Positions 38,720 through 51,714 of a DNA stretch of 64,000 nt are shown here, in pieces; position 1 is the first letter of the stretch; each line of letters starts with the position of its first letter. This DNA comes from Rhabditoides inermis (lineage: Eukaryota > Nematoda > Chromadorea > Rhabditida > Rhabditidae). The translations under genes were made by a program, and so were the position numbers. The notes under the pieces were generated by a model that searched no databases, was not told the DNA's origin, and saw nothing but the letters and a program-made list of their open reading frames with translations. Location of the stretch: NCBI GenBank assembly GCA_963966185.1, contig CAWZYM010000069.1:437001-501000 (forward strand), written 5' to 3'.

Positions 38720-39240
38720 TAGCGGCTACCAGTCTTCTCTGGCAGGCGCAGGAGTCTTCTTTTTTTCCTATTCTCTCCTCCGCCCTCTTCTCACTAAAGA
38801 TACTGGCTGGGCTCGCAAGATGCTCTACTCGCAGGTATCGCCACAGTACCATAGATTGCGCCGATACCGTAACCTTTTTCTAAAGTACCGTACCCTAGAT
38901 GGCGTTCCTCTGTGCTGTGACGGCCGCGTATCCTCTGGACACTGTGCGTCGTCGTATGATGATGCAGGCCGGTTGCGAGAAGCCTTTCTACAAGGTACAT
39001 TTATTCAATATCGATTGATTATCGATTGTTTAGAACGATTTGGACTGCTATCGCCGGATTGTGGCGACAGAGGGGCCGAAGTGAGTGCAAACTACAGTTG
39101 GTATAGTCGCATATTCCAACAATCCCGTGTGCCTCTCCTCATGTAGGGCGTTGTTCCGTGGATTGGAGGCGGCGGGTATTCGGGCGACTGCCGGGGTCGC
39201 CCTTCTCTCTGTCTACTCCACTCTCGTCGCCAAGAAGTAG
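37958..39240 (+). CDS. ADP/ATP translocase (mitochondrial carrier), divergent
   Basis: This carrier exchanges ADP and ATP across the mitochondrial inner membrane. Nine plus-strand exons: 37958-38077, 38129-38247, 38293-38358, 38398-38494, 38536-38609, 38723-38834, 38899-38994, 39034-39080, 39147-39240; 274 residues, a little short for the family (about 300). The three carrier repeats are visible: ATAKTALAPLSRARIVLQ, YPIDLARTRLAVD and YPLDTVRRRMMMQAG. RRRMMM (R213-M218) is the ADP/ATP carrier signature. WRGNGANIARYFP follows repeat 1. The first signature has Ser-Arg where Pro-x-(D/E) plus basic is usual. Exon 1 ends at a GC donor. The start codon lies 26 bp after a transposon end. The stop is about 400 bp from the phosphatase start on the same strand. 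Confidence 0.94.
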
Positions 39241-39312
39241 ATGGATATGTTTCGTGTGTAGTTTTGTGTTTGATAAACGTTTCATTGTGCGTGTGTGCTG
39301 ATTGATGCGTAT

Positions 39313-39470
39313 AGTGGGTCCGCGTATATGAGTTCCACTCTTTTCACGAGAGATCTGACCCATTGGATGGTGTGACTACAATTTCCAATACGCCGACCGC
39401 CGCTTGCTAGGCGTTACCACTTCGCCACGATTTTTCACCGAAAAATCTTGAATTAAATGGGAGACTCAAT
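39313..39470. repeat. Possible second transposon terminus and tRNA-like relic
   Basis: TATAGTGGGTCCGCG at 39313 resembles the outer end of the 36235 element, but no partner end is seen. About 60 bp further, the minus strand holds a tRNA-like GTGGCGAAGTGGTAACGCC with only a poor T-arm. Confidence 0.35.
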
Positions 39471-39647
39471 CAATCATGTGGGAGACTATTATATGAAACA
39501 AGAACTTTGAAAGAGGAAAAACATGCTTGAAGAATTGATTGATGCATTTCCATGCCAACGAAATCTTATTGCCTATTTTCCTTTGACCCACTGTCTCTTG
39601 TCACTCACAAAAACTCGCCGCATCCGTCCTTCCACCACTCGACACAC

Positions 39648-42299
39648 ATGGCGCCAAAGAAAAAGGTGCGCTCCTGCTCCTCCGTCTTCTTCTTCTCCTC
39701 CTCCGTCTCATCCTCCTTCTCCTCCTTCTCCTCCTCCGCCCATTTCCTCTCTTGCTCCTCCTCCACCGCCATCTCCACTCTTTTAGGCCAAGTTGCGGAG
39801 GAAGGGCTCGGCAACGGTCGAGGAGACTGTGGAGGACGGGGGTATGACTTTCTCCTCCTCTTCCTCCTCCTCTCCCTCCTCCCTCCTCCCTCCTCCCTCC
39901 TCCCTTCTCCCTCCTCCCTCCTCCCTCCTCCCTCCTCCCTCCTCCCTCCTCCCTCCTCCCTCCTCCCTCCTCCCTCCTCCCTCCTCCCTCCTCCCTCCTC
40001 CCTCCTCCCTCCTCCCTCCTCCCTCCTCCCTCCTCCTCCTCTTCCTCCTCCCTCCTCCCTCCTCCCTCCTCCCTCCTCCCTCCTCCCTCCTCCCTCCTCC
40101 CTCCTCCTCCTCTTCCTCCTCCTCCTCCTCTCCACTTCCCCAGCCAACGTGACGAAGGCGGACACTCCGCGCAACAGCAAGAAGAAGAAGCACGCAGCGA
40201 AGGCGACTGGAGGGGCGGACGGGGAGAAGTCGTGTATGGGGGCGCCCGTGCCGAATGGGTCTGCAGAAGGTACTCCTCCTCATCCTTCTCTCCTCCTCCT
40301 CCTTCTCCTCCACTTCCAATTCAGGCTGCCGCAACGCCATCGCCGAGTTTGTGGACGCGTGTGCAAAACTGGGTAGGTGTACTGTAGATACAGTATCCCC
40401 CTACAGTATCCGGGTTGAAGGCGTGGAGGGTGCGCGGAAGCAGTACGAGGCTGTGAAGGGGTACGAACCGGTCGACAAGAGCTACCCATCCTTCCTCGCC
40501 AATCCCGGAAAGAACCGATACCTCGTGGGTGGGGCAAGAGGGGGACACTAGACGGGTCTGACGGGCGCCTGATAATTACGGGTGCTGTGCGGGGCCGTGA
40601 ATAACATCCTCGATTGGAGGATGTGATGTGTCTCGAGTCTACGCGAGTGAAGCTGCAAGACTGCGAGAGTGACTATATCCATGCCAACTGGGTACACCTG
40701 GAGGGATGCCCCAGGAAGTACATCGCCACACAGGTACTGCCCCTCTCGCTCCTTCTCCTGCTCCTCCTGCTCCTTCTGCTCCTCCACCTTGCCCTTCCAG
40801 GGTCCTCTCGAAGAAACTGCCGAGGATTTCTGGCGGATGGTATTCTACGAGAATGTAGCCACCGTCATCATGCTGTGCAAGACAGTCGAGGACGGTCAGA
40901 CATACCCTCTGTTCCTCTCCCTCTCTTCCTCCCTCTCCCTCTCTTCCTCCCTCTCACTCTCTTCCTCCCTCTCCCTCTCTTCCTCCCTCTCACTCTCTTC
41001 CTCCCTCTCCCTCTCTTCCTCCCTCTCCCTCTCTTCCTCCCTCTCACTCTCCGTCTCCCTCCATCCCTTTCTCTCACTACTTTCCTGATTCAGGAAAGGC
41101 CAAGTGTTCGCAGTACTGGCCGCTCGACGCCGCCAGCTACAAGACATACGGAAAGGTACTGTACAATACGGATACTGTAGGTTGAGAAGCTAATTATTGG
41201 AGCTCTTCGTGAACAACAAGAAGATCGAGAACGACGATAAGTTCACCATCTACACACTGGAAGTGCTTCCGGAGGGCTGCTCTAACAGTAACATTGTCAA
41301 GGTACCGTAACCGTGACCGATAACGTATCCAATAACCGATACCGTATCATCCAGCTCTTCCACCTGACTTCGTGGCCGGACAGAGGGGTGGCTTTGTCTG
41401 CGCGCACTGTTCTCAGACTGATGAGAGCTATCGGATCGGACAAGCTGGCGACTGGACCGGTGAGAGAGGGGAGAGAGAGAGAGAGAGAGAGAAAGAGAGG
41501 GAGAGAGAGGCAGAGAGAAAGAGGGAAAGAGAGAAAGAGGGAGGGAGAGAGGGAGGGAGAGAGTGTCATTAAGGTGGTGTGTCACTGTTCTGCTGGCATC
41601 GGCCGCACTGGCACAGTGATCATGATCGATTGGATCCTCTATCTTCTCTTCACCAAAGGACAGCCGGCAGATCCGGAGCACCTGCTCAAGCTGCTCAGGC
41701 GAGTGCTCCTCTCTCTGCTCCTACTCCTCCTTCCTCTCCTCCTCCTCCTCCTCTCTCTGCTCCTCCTCCTCCCTCTGCTCCTCCTCCTCCTCTCTCTGTT
41801 CCTCCTCCTCCTTCCTCTCCTTCTCCGCCTCCTCTCTCTGCTCCTACTCCTCCTTCTCCTTCTCCTTCTCCTTCTCCTTCTCTTTCTCCTCCTGCTCCTA
41901 CTCCTCTTCCCTATCCTTTTCCTCCTCCTCTCTCTGCTCCTACTCCTACTCCTCCTCCCTCTCCTTCTCCTTCTCTTCCTGCTCCTCCTCCCTCTCCTTC
42001 TCCTCTTCCTCTCTCTGCTCCTACTCCTCCTCCCTCTCCTCCTCCTCCTACTCCTCCTCCCTCTCCTTCTCCTCCTCCTCCTCCTGCTCTCATTCCCCCT
42101 TCATTTAGGAACCAGCGTCTTTCTGCTGTGCAGACCGATGGCCAATGGCTCTTCCTCCTCTCTACCGTCGTCGAATACATTACGGTAAATCATTTTGTTG
42201 ATTCGACTGATTATCGACTTTCAGATCAAGCATTCGAAGCACGCGGACGTTGGTAAGAAGTTCATCAGTGAGGTGCACCAGGCTGGTCTGGCGTCGTAG
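39648..42299 (+). CDS. Classical (non-receptor) protein tyrosine phosphatase
   Basis: It hydrolyses phosphotyrosine. Thirteen plus-strand exons: 39648-39665, 39787-39841, 40144-40269, 40325-40372, 40421-40524, 40620-40733, 40801-40894, 41094-41155, 41203-41301, 41355-41459, 41574-41698, 42109-42184, 42225-42299; 366 residues. After a Lys-rich tail (MAPKKKAK..., KKKKH) come the PTP landmarks: NRYL, DYIHANWV, YIATQGPLEET, the WPDRG loop (W247-G251, general acid D249), and the P-loop HCSAGIGRTG with nucleophile C280 and R286. It ends with RLSAVQTDGQW, the Q-loop region. All catalytic residues are present. The single domain with a short basic N-terminus matches the nematode PTP expansion, often sperm-enriched in C. 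elegans. Exon 11 ends at a GC donor; exons 6 and 9 use GGAG acceptors. Confidence 0.95.
40869..41090. repeat. CT-rich tandem units in PTP intron
   Basis: Units of roughly CTCTTCCTCCCTCTCC repeat through the intron at 40895-41093. Similar TCCTCC arrays fill the introns at 39842-40143 and 41699-42108. Open frames across them are artefacts. Confidence 0.8.
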
Positions 42300-42439
42300 G
42301 AGAGAGAAAAAGGAGGAGGGGAGGGGAGGGGAGGGAACAGACGATACAGATACAAGATAACAGTATAACCGAGGGGTGACTAGCACCCTTGGCATTACCA
42401 CTTAGAACATGTGTATTGATTGATTTGTGATTTGAGAGA

Positions 42440-42445
42440 AATAAA
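42440..42445 (+). terminator. Polyadenylation signal AATAAA
   Basis: A consensus AATAAA lies 141 bp after the phosphatase stop codon, a plausible 3' UTR end. Confidence 0.6.
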
Positions 42446-42978
42446 CGAGTTCATCTTATTCTTTGGTTTCGTGTTATTTTGGTTGGATCGGAGCCTGAAA
42501 CAGCAGAAATAATTAGTAAGCGAACGTTTGTGATTGTGATTTGCCACTTGTGTGCGTCAACTATCGGAAGAGCCCTCTAGCAAAGTGAGTGAGAGTGAGA
42601 GTGAGTGAGATTGCCCGAGTACATTCCACAATCCACGCTTCATAACCTTCGAATATCCCTTGCGTCCGAGTCTCGCCTTTTTCTTCCCCTTTGCCTATGC
42701 CTCGCCCCCATTCAAACCAGTTTTGTTTTTATAAGAGGAGCGTATTTTTCATAGTTCGACCGACCTCCTGGGACTCCAATCTCAGTGCGCGTGCCGATGC
42801 TTTTAGTGTATCTCTGCTCCGCTTCACTGCTCCTCCTCCTCCGCTTCTCCTTCTACAGCTCCATTTGACTGACTGCTCCACATTTGTCACAACCACAACC
42901 ACATATTTTCGCTGCTGGACTGCCGTGTTTTATGCTGTACACTTTCCTTGTTGGAGGGTGAGGGTTTCTCTCCCCCTT

Positions 42979-43614
<636 letters not shown>

Positions 43615-44754
43615 CTCTCTCTATCACTCTCCCAACAGCCTGCACTACCGTGGATAATGCAGTGTAGCGTAATTCATTTATACCCATCTCTCCTCAAACA
43701 CCCTCTCTATCTATCTCGTTCCGCGATATTTAAATATGCTAGAATTGTGCGCAGGGGAGAGGGAGAGGGAAGAAGGAGGCAGGACGAAATGGGTTTCTCG
43801 CCACCCTGGCTCCTCGCTACGTGGGTGGTCCTCTCATACGCACTATGTTGCCATAGTTGAACGTCGTGGAGTAGTTTGTGCATTCAATGCGATTCTCGTG
43901 TCACTCGCAGGTTTTTCGTCCTTTGTTGTCTACGAAAAACGCATAGCTTCTACGATTACAAATAGCCGTGCCAGCTGGGGGCTGAGCTGGGTCTCATATG
44001 TCCCTTTCCATTTCCCGTCTTATCATATCAGAATATGTTGACTACACTCCTCCAGGTGCCCCCGATAACTCGCTTAGGAATAGCATTTGTTGACATTTGC
44101 ACCAGAAACCAGAAACATGCATTCACTCGAGTCTTTCCTCTACCTATTCATAAATCTCGTATTTCGATATTTCGAGTATTTCTTCAAAAATGATCCCTTG
44201 TATTCCCTGAATGTAAGTGCAGCTAGATCCGAAAACTATCGTTGCAACAGTGAATGCTATTTAAAGGTAGTGTACCCTCTGAATCTGGGTGCATGTGTAG
44301 ATACAACATGTCATTGTTTACGACTCAATGAGTATATTATGATGATGCAAACATATATTCTGAAACAATTTAGTTTTAAAAAATTATTTGAATATTGGAG
44401 TGAGAAATCGAAGAAACTAATAACTTTTAATCAGCTCGGGGGTGTGTGCACAACTGCACGAAGTTACACAATTTGTACCACACTGACGGCTGTTTCATTC
44501 AAGACAATTTATTTGCATGTGTTTATATATTGTTTCTTATGTCATTCATATTTTATATAACATTTCTACTATGTGTTTCTTTTACTAAACTGGCGAAAAC
44601 AGCTGATGGGAAATTATATGCTAAACGCAGTAAGATATGTTGAATGATGTTAAAAATCATAACTCACAACGTTGCGCAAATATGCGTATCATGTTGGATT
44701 AAAATAAGAGTTTGATAATTTTTAATTTCATTATTTTTTTATTTCAAACAGCAA

Positions 44755-45316
44755 TGAGAGGTTTTGGATGTCACAAGAGATGCCTAGAGAGACATGGCCC
44801 ATAATCCCCTTGTTAGATACTCACACGAGCCGAGAGGCTCGCAGTGGAATCCCTACCGAGAGGTTGACCGACTGAGGGAAAAACACACGACCAAGGAGAG
44901 AACACTAACTAGTGAACCGCGGAACCACGTACTACCGTAATATCAATCACATGAAAGAACACAAGTGCACGAACATGTTTATGAATACCACGCGGTAGTG
45001 GAAAGGGGGATAGTTGACATTGGGCGGCGATAACAAGCCAGTGGTCAGAGACCATTGCTCTCAGAGGGCTTGATCGGCCGCGCTCATACTGAAGCCTGGA
45101 ACAGTCGCGCTGTCCGCTTATATAGGCGGCCGGCGCGCTCTCGAATCTTCTCTCAGCCAATCAGCGGCCGCGGTAGATCAGTGGTAGGTCGGCGGTGAGT
45201 CCGGCCGGCCGTTCCCGCCCCTCGTGCTGCCGGCACTGGAAGAGAGAGAGATTAGCACTCGAGCGAGCAAAGGGAGTGAGAGTGCATCAGCGAGATAGCG
45301 TGTCGCCTCGCTGACA
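44755..45316 (-). repeat. LTR (3' LTR in element sense)
   Basis: It is identical to the copy at 51715-52276, offset 6960. It carries the GGCGGCGATAACAAGCCAG motif and a TATATAGG box near 45119-45126 that, on the reverse strand, could be a TATA-type promoter element. Confidence 0.9.
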
Positions 45317-45326
45317 CCTCCCCCCT
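45317..45326 (-). other. Polypurine tract
   Basis: Minus-strand AGGGGGGAGG directly precedes the TG of the 3' LTR, the expected place for plus-strand priming of reverse transcription. Confidence 0.7.
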
Positions 45327-46149
45327 AAACAAATGCATCGACACCGCACGATGCCACCTACATAAAAGGACTACGACTAATTCCTGAAAGGATTACAAAT
45401 CTACAAGTGTCTTACGACCTATTAGAGTAACAAACTACTGAACAAAGTAAAACAATGTAAAAGAACAGACCACACTTCACGCTTCCCGACAGATGTCCTG
45501 CCACTTGCTCGGCTCGACTTGACCATGCCGCGGCAAGGTCGTCCGGTGTTCGTCTCGAACTGGACGACAGTTAAGTTCGACCGCGCATCACTCGATCTTG
45601 TCGAGACAGAACGGCCATCTTGTCGGAAGCGCAGATGTACACCTGAACAAAGTGTTTAAATACAACATAGCAAAACTGGAAATAACTTACCGCGTAGTAA
45701 CGAGGGATCGATTATAGTGCCACGGCGAGCCACTGGTCAGAAGTATGAGAATAGTAAGAAGATTCACGTGAACTGGGAGCGGCGGTAACAAGCCTTCCAC
45801 GTAAATCGCACTCTACACTACTCAAACTTATTCGCGCACGCATGTGCACGCTGCGGCTGTCAGCGCACACTAAAACTCGATAACTACAAAAGAATACTTA
45901 TACAAAACCGTAAATACACGTAAAGTGAACAGTACAAACTACAAACTACTCGTAGCATCGGCACGCGCTGAAAAGTGTCAAATTGGCCCTCTACCCAACT
46001 CACGCGTCCGAATCCGCAGTATTCATGGCAGAAGCGTCTTCTCTCCGACGACGGCCTTTGCGAGTGCGCTGGTTGTAGTGTCCGCGCATTGGATTCCGCT
46101 GCGGACGAACTTCTTCTCCGTTGAATCCTTTTCCCTATCCAGGTTCGGA

Positions 46150-46548
46150 TCAGCGGCGCAGGTTGGCGTCCGGGAACGTCAGTGTGTTCGGCTCCGGCGG
46201 CGTGCAGGTGCGCCTCGTCCTCTTGAGGTGCGCGGCGAGTGCTCCAGATGGGTCCGTCCAGCTGAAACACTTCTTCACCTGATCCTTGTGCACTCGCTTC
46301 GGAACGAAGTCGATAGCAGTACAACTGACGATCTTGAGGTAGGGATGTTCCACCTCGATGACGTGATACTGTCCCTGCCACGGCAGCATCAACTTGTGGC
46401 TGTTCGGGGACTCCTTCACCTCCATCTCCTCAACTGACCGCATCACTCTAGTAGGCCACGTCAGCGTTGGTGGTTTGTTGTCAGCACCTCTTCTCCGTCC
46501 GTGTGCAGCGGCGTCGGCTGCTGCATCGTCAGTGTGGAGACAGGCCAC
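46150..46548 (-). pseudogene. Retroelement integrase C-terminal-like region
   Basis: The minus-strand frame contains HKLMLPWQGQYHVIEVEHP followed about 25 residues later by VHKDQVKKCF. This resembles the C-terminal chromodomain-like end of retrotransposon integrases, where K-L-x-P-x-W-x-G-P-Y-x-V precedes V-H-x-D-x-x-K. No catalytic DDE core lies upstream. Tandem repeats interrupt that side. Confidence 0.55.
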
Positions 46549-46776
46549 GTCGGCGTTGGCGGTTTGTGATCAGCGCCTCTTCTCCGTCCGTGTGCAGCGG
46601 CGTCGGCTGTATCGTCCGTGTGGAGACATGCCACGTCAGCGTTGGCGGTTTGTGATCAGCGCCTCTTCTCCGTCCGTGTGCAGCGGCGTCGGCTGCATCG
46701 TCAGTGTGGAGACAGGCCACGTCGGCGTTGGCGGTTTGTGATCAGCGCCTCTTCTCCGTCCGTGTGCAGCGGCGTC
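46454..46776. repeat. Tandem repeat, about four copies of 86-89 bp
   Basis: Copies begin at GGCCACGTC or TGCCACGTC at 46454, 46543, 46629 and 46715. The unit includes CAGCGCCTCTTCTCCGTCCG and GCAGCGGCGTCGGCTG. The first copy has a 3-bp insertion, and the last is truncated. A diverged relative is at about 47395-47460. Confidence 0.9.
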
Positions 46777-47678
46777 GTCATCTTGTTGAGATTCCGGAAG
46801 ACGGTGTAGAGACGGAGGCTGCCGTCTCTCTTCTACGCGCAAACGAGGCTGTACATAAACTTGGTTTGCTTGTAGGCACAATCCTCCCCGCGTCTATCAG
46901 ATCCTGAAAGATGCTAGTTCACCTCTTTGAGGTGTTTCATCGGAACTTCATCAGGAAACAAACCATGTAGTTCGTTTTCCGCGTCGGTAAACAGACCGAT
47001 ATCAATCAAATCCGCCTCATACGAACCGAGATCGTATGATGATGTTGACATGACGTCACTGAAAATGCTCAAATAAATCTGCCATCTTCTCCTTCTGCTT
47101 CTCCGCGATAATACTCATAACTGGAGCAAAGTGTTCAGCATATCGAGCGGTGGCTCGTCCGGCACGGTCTGCATCTCAATCTCACTTCTGAAAAGACAAG
47201 ACCGCGATATTCGTAAGACAAGAATAGAAAGTTGTTTGCGTTGGGCGGCGATGACAAGCCAGGGTCGCGAGCAAGCTCACTAGACAGAGAGGAGGAAGAG
47301 ACAAACTCACCAGTACTAAAACCGCACCTGGACGACGTCATCACACGCTCGGAAACAGGTCACCACATCGGCAGTGTGCTGTCCCTTGTAGACGACCGCG
47401 TCCGCGTTGGGCAGTTGGCGATGAGCACCTCTCCTCCGTCCATGGGCAACAACGTCGGTGAGCTGATGCTTGACAAATCCAAGTCCGTCCGTGCACCACT
47501 CCGTCACCTTCACCCGTCCTGTCCGCACGCTGCAATCAATGAATGACTCATATCCTGCCTTAATCAACTGAGTGCGCGTCGCAACCAACTTAGCCTTCTC
47601 CACCTTCTGAATCGGAACCTCGATCAAAGTGACGATGCGTCCCTCCATCTCGAATCTTCTGTGGTCGTAGTCCATGGA

Positions 47679-48276
47679 TCAGTGAGGTAGCTTGCGGAGA
47701 AACTCATTTCCAAAAATGAGCTGGAATCCGGCGTCGTCCCTTGGCTTGGCCATGTAGTGGGAGATGAGCACAGTGGGGTAGTTCACTCCGTTGAGCTTCA
47801 CGTCCACCGTCTTCCTTCCGTGGAAGCTGACCTTGACATTCGCCTTGAGCTTGGCGTGTCGTCGGCAAGTCCATCTGAAACACACCGATGATAGGCGCCA
47901 CTGATGAGTGGCACATGTTGATGTTGGCGCCGGTGTCGAACAGTACCAACATGCGGCACCCGTTCACCTCACACGGAACCTGACAGCTAAAAAGATCGTC
48001 ATTATCCTCGGCGGCGCGCAACACATCAAGTACCTCGACCATGACGTCATCGTCCGACGGAGCTTCTGCAGCCTCCTTGTAGTTCTCGTCGCTGCTCTCA
48101 TCGGTTGCGGGTGTCTCCGCGACCTCCTTGTAGTCGTCGTTCTCATCGAGAGAAGGAACCACGTCATCCTCCGTCTTCTCGTACTCCTCCTCCTCGTATG
48201 AGGAAAGGGGGCAGCTTCGGAGGCGTGAACGCGTCCTCATCTTCAAAGTGATATTATAGTCACTCACCTGCTGCAT
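47679..48276 (-). pseudogene. Retroelement aspartic protease region, frame-broken
   Basis: After an acidic stretch, the minus-strand frame reads MLVLFDTGANINMCH, the retropepsin DTG active-site motif. Near 47870 the open frame ends in a different register from the second half, which continues at 47679-47885 with a typical protease C-terminal pattern (FQLIFGNEFLRK). A one-base shift separates them. It could be a mutation or a frameshift signal. Confidence 0.65.
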
Positions 48277-51200
48277 CTCGAACTCGTCGTCCTCCTTCTT
48301 CTATATGTCCTCGTCTACCGAGTCCTCGAACACGGCCGGATCCCGCGACCATGGCAGATAGTCCTCCTTGTCGTTGAAACGCGGATCCTCTTCCACTTCG
48401 TCCGGAATCACTCCAGCATCGGAGAGGGCGGGGCAGAGAATAGAGAGAAGCATGTCGTCGCTCATCTATCCGCTGCTGTCCATTTCAGAGTCGGCTAGCA
48501 CGTAGTCGTCGTACTCTGGCTCGTCGAGCGAGTTCGTAGTGAACTCAGTAGGTGCAGAGTCTACATCCCCGAACTGCTCAGTGATGTTCGTCTGCAGGGT
48601 GAAAATCACGTGCGGCTCGCTCCTCTTGCGGTGAAAAGTACCTGAAAGCAGACAAAGTCACACATCCATAGCACGCAGTAATCGAAGAAGCAACCAGGAA
48701 GAGACCCATCATACTCACGATGACTTTACCTCCGTTGTTGACGACGACCAGAGCAGACCTTGATGTCCACACGAGTGGGCTTCAGCCGTTGCTGGAATCA
48801 CCTTAAAGAGTGCGAACATGTCGATGAGCGGCAGCTGATTGCGCTGGCGAGCCATTTGGCGGACCGTCTGGCGCCCCGCGTCGACGACTAGAACGTTCGC
48901 AGTAGACATGGCGGAGCATCTTGTCGTACAGCTCGTCGCTGCTGCGCTTGACTTGTCTCAGGCGGCGGGCACGTTGTGGCATCCGCTCCAGCTCCGCGTC
49001 TTCATATCCGCGCGGCCTTCATCTGGTAGACAGGTACACACGATTGGAAATCTCATGGGATTCGACCCATCGAAGCTCGCCAAAGTTGTCATCGGCAGCT
49101 CGCGCATCATCACCACAACATCGTCTTCCGTCTTCTTGATCTCGTTCACCTCCGCAATCGCGTCGTTGAAGTACTGACCCTGTATCGTATCGCGCATGAA
49201 CGTTCACCTGTTTCAGCTATTGCCTCATTGGTGCCGCCGGGGAGAACGAATCTCGCAGTCAGCTCGCTTGGAGAGCTGGTCGAAGGCGCCGCCAGTGTTG
49301 TTGTGCAACGCGCCGATCCTGAAAGTAAGATCTTTCGCTCGTGCTCGGCCCTTCGTCAAAAGTCGAGCGCCTCGGAGTAATAGATTTCGTGGCATAACTG
49401 CAACTCGTCCATTAAAATCCGTATATCCCGCGCATCACAAGAGTGAATAAGATGAAAGAAAGGAGGAAGTTTGGTTAACGTGGAGCGGCGATAACAAGCC
49501 AGGGCGTGAGCGAGCTCACTAGACACAAGAGACAGATACAACTTACCTTATTCCAAACTTACCTGACGAGAGAGACGCGCCACTCTAGAGAAGAGCCCCT
49601 GCAAATAGAAGGGTTGAAGTTCAAGGAAGCGCGCGCGAGCCGCGAAATGATGACAAAAGAACGCGGGCAACATTCGAGAAAACACGCGAACACCGACAAT
49701 ATGAATATGAATAATCAGAAAAGAGAGAGAAAGACAGACAGAATATTTAATACAAAATCAAAACCCTGATGAGGGACAGTCAGACCACGTTGCTACTCCC
49801 CTGTGCGAAGTCCTAACCCATGTTCTACCGTCCAACACCCTTTCCTATAGCAATGCATACATCAACCCAGCATGGTCCCCGTATGTCCGCGACGTATCGC
49901 AGAGCAGGCAATATCTAACCGACCGCTTACCATAGAAGCTCCGACTAGTTCCACTACTGTCTAACATACCACCACTATAGTGCGCCACCACCTACTAATA
50001 TTCTTAAACGAAAATAGGCGGGCTCATGATTAGCGTCTGATGCTTACCATAGAAGCAACTTCAACCCTCAATGCTAACCGAATGGACCTCGCGTGGGAAG
50101 GCTAGTTTGGTTTAACGGAGGGGCAGGGATCGTTTTGCATCCCATCCCTACGGGCGCTCCGGCCATCACGGGCAGGTTATCTCGCCTTGGTACACGTGGA
50201 CCCGCGCGAAACCATCCGGGGACGTCAACAAAAATACGCGCGAATAGTCCACCAAAGGGAAAATCCGACCAGCTGGATTTTCTCAATTTCAGCAAAACCC
50301 CATTCAAGTGAGCGCGTGGTCAATGCGCTCAACAAGAAGCAATACAAAAGAACAATTGATACTAATTAACAGTTGATGTCTAGACCCTCAATGCTAACTA
50401 ATACCAAAAGACGTTCACCATCCGGGAGGTGGTGAACCGGCTCGCCGCGGCTTTCCGCCCGCAGACGGTTTTTCGTTGGCGCTACGCGAACACGCACTCA
50501 TCACCGGTGGCCCATCCAATCAAATAGCTACTCAAAAAGTCCAAAATAAATGCCAGCCACTACGCCTCATCGCTACAGCGGAATAGCGCAGTGATACACA
50601 TTGAATGAAACTAAGTGATTGCTAAAGATTGCTCGGAAAAGTTGATATCAATCGATATCAATCGATATCAATCGATAATCATCGATATTCCCGATTTCCG
50701 AAACGAAAATATGACGCAATTGTTGCAAAATAATAGGAAGCTACGAACGCAGCAAATGCGCCGTAAACAACAAACAACAATGCACCCCACTCACACGTTC
50801 ACTCCGTGTAGAATGACGATGAGAAAGTTGGAATCCGCGGCACGTGCAGATAGACGGAAATAGCGGCGAAAACGGCACCCTCGTCACAGTTCCACTCGCA
50901 GTGGCGGCCGGGCTGGGGTGGGCGGGGCATGTGGCACACACATGCCTCCCCCTCGTATCGATCGGCCCTCTCTTGCCGCCCGCGATCACTGAAAAGCGGG
51001 GAAGAGAGAGAGTGTGTGATCGGGGAACCGAACAATTAGAACGCGCGCGCTGTCTACAACTGATAAGCACTGCTACTGATAACGCGCGTGATAACAACAA
51101 TACTCAAAAACAACAAGTAACACTGAGCGACGAAACTACACATAGAGGTGGTATCACACTACACACTCTACTGTATCACCCACGTGTACTTTGGCCTCTT

Positions 51201-51695
51201 CTGTATGAGCGGCCTGGGGAGGAGACAGAGAGATCGATCATCTCTTCTACACTCCGCGCGCCTCTGCAACGTAGCTAAAACTCGCCTCAACTCACCAGAT
51301 AATGTCTTCCTCCTTGTCTCTCGACCTCGGACTTGTACCGTCATGCACGCGCGTACTCACTCCATTTCACTTGTAACGGAGAGAAGAGAGAAAGGTTTTG
51401 CATTGGGCGGCGATAACAAGCCAGGTCGCAAGCAAGCTTGCTAGACAGAGAGGAGGATAGACAAACTATACCTGGATCTGGCGAACGGCCTCCCTGGTTG
51501 TGACCATCTCAATCGATCGGCGGTGGATCGGCAACCGTCCCTCCAAGTGTGTGTACTTTACACGAGAAGGGGCGCGTCCGGTATGGTTATTACTCTATAC
51601 TGGAATCAGTTCATGACGCTGAAATCAGATTAGAGCACAAACGAATAACCCACTACTACAGCTACTACCACTACCATACGAATCGCGAATTAAAC

Positions 51696-51713
51696 GCCAC
51701 TCGACTGCTGCCA
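51696..51713 (-). other. Primer-binding-like site
   Basis: Minus-strand TGGCAGCAGTCGAGTGGC starts 1 nt after the 5' LTR. It begins with TGG, complementary to a tRNA CCA end. I cannot name the tRNA. Confidence 0.6.
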
Positions 51714-51714
51714 A

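Noticed and set aside
39842..40143. Ser/Leu/Pro ORFs on plus and E/G/R ORFs on minus
   Set aside because: A TCCTCC repeat intron of the phosphatase gene.
49770..50600. Possible rRNA or second element inside the retrotransposon, with repeated phrases such as CCCTCAATGCTAAC and CTTACCATAGAAG
   Set aside because: I could not align it to any rRNA or define element ends; left as unexplained interior sequence.
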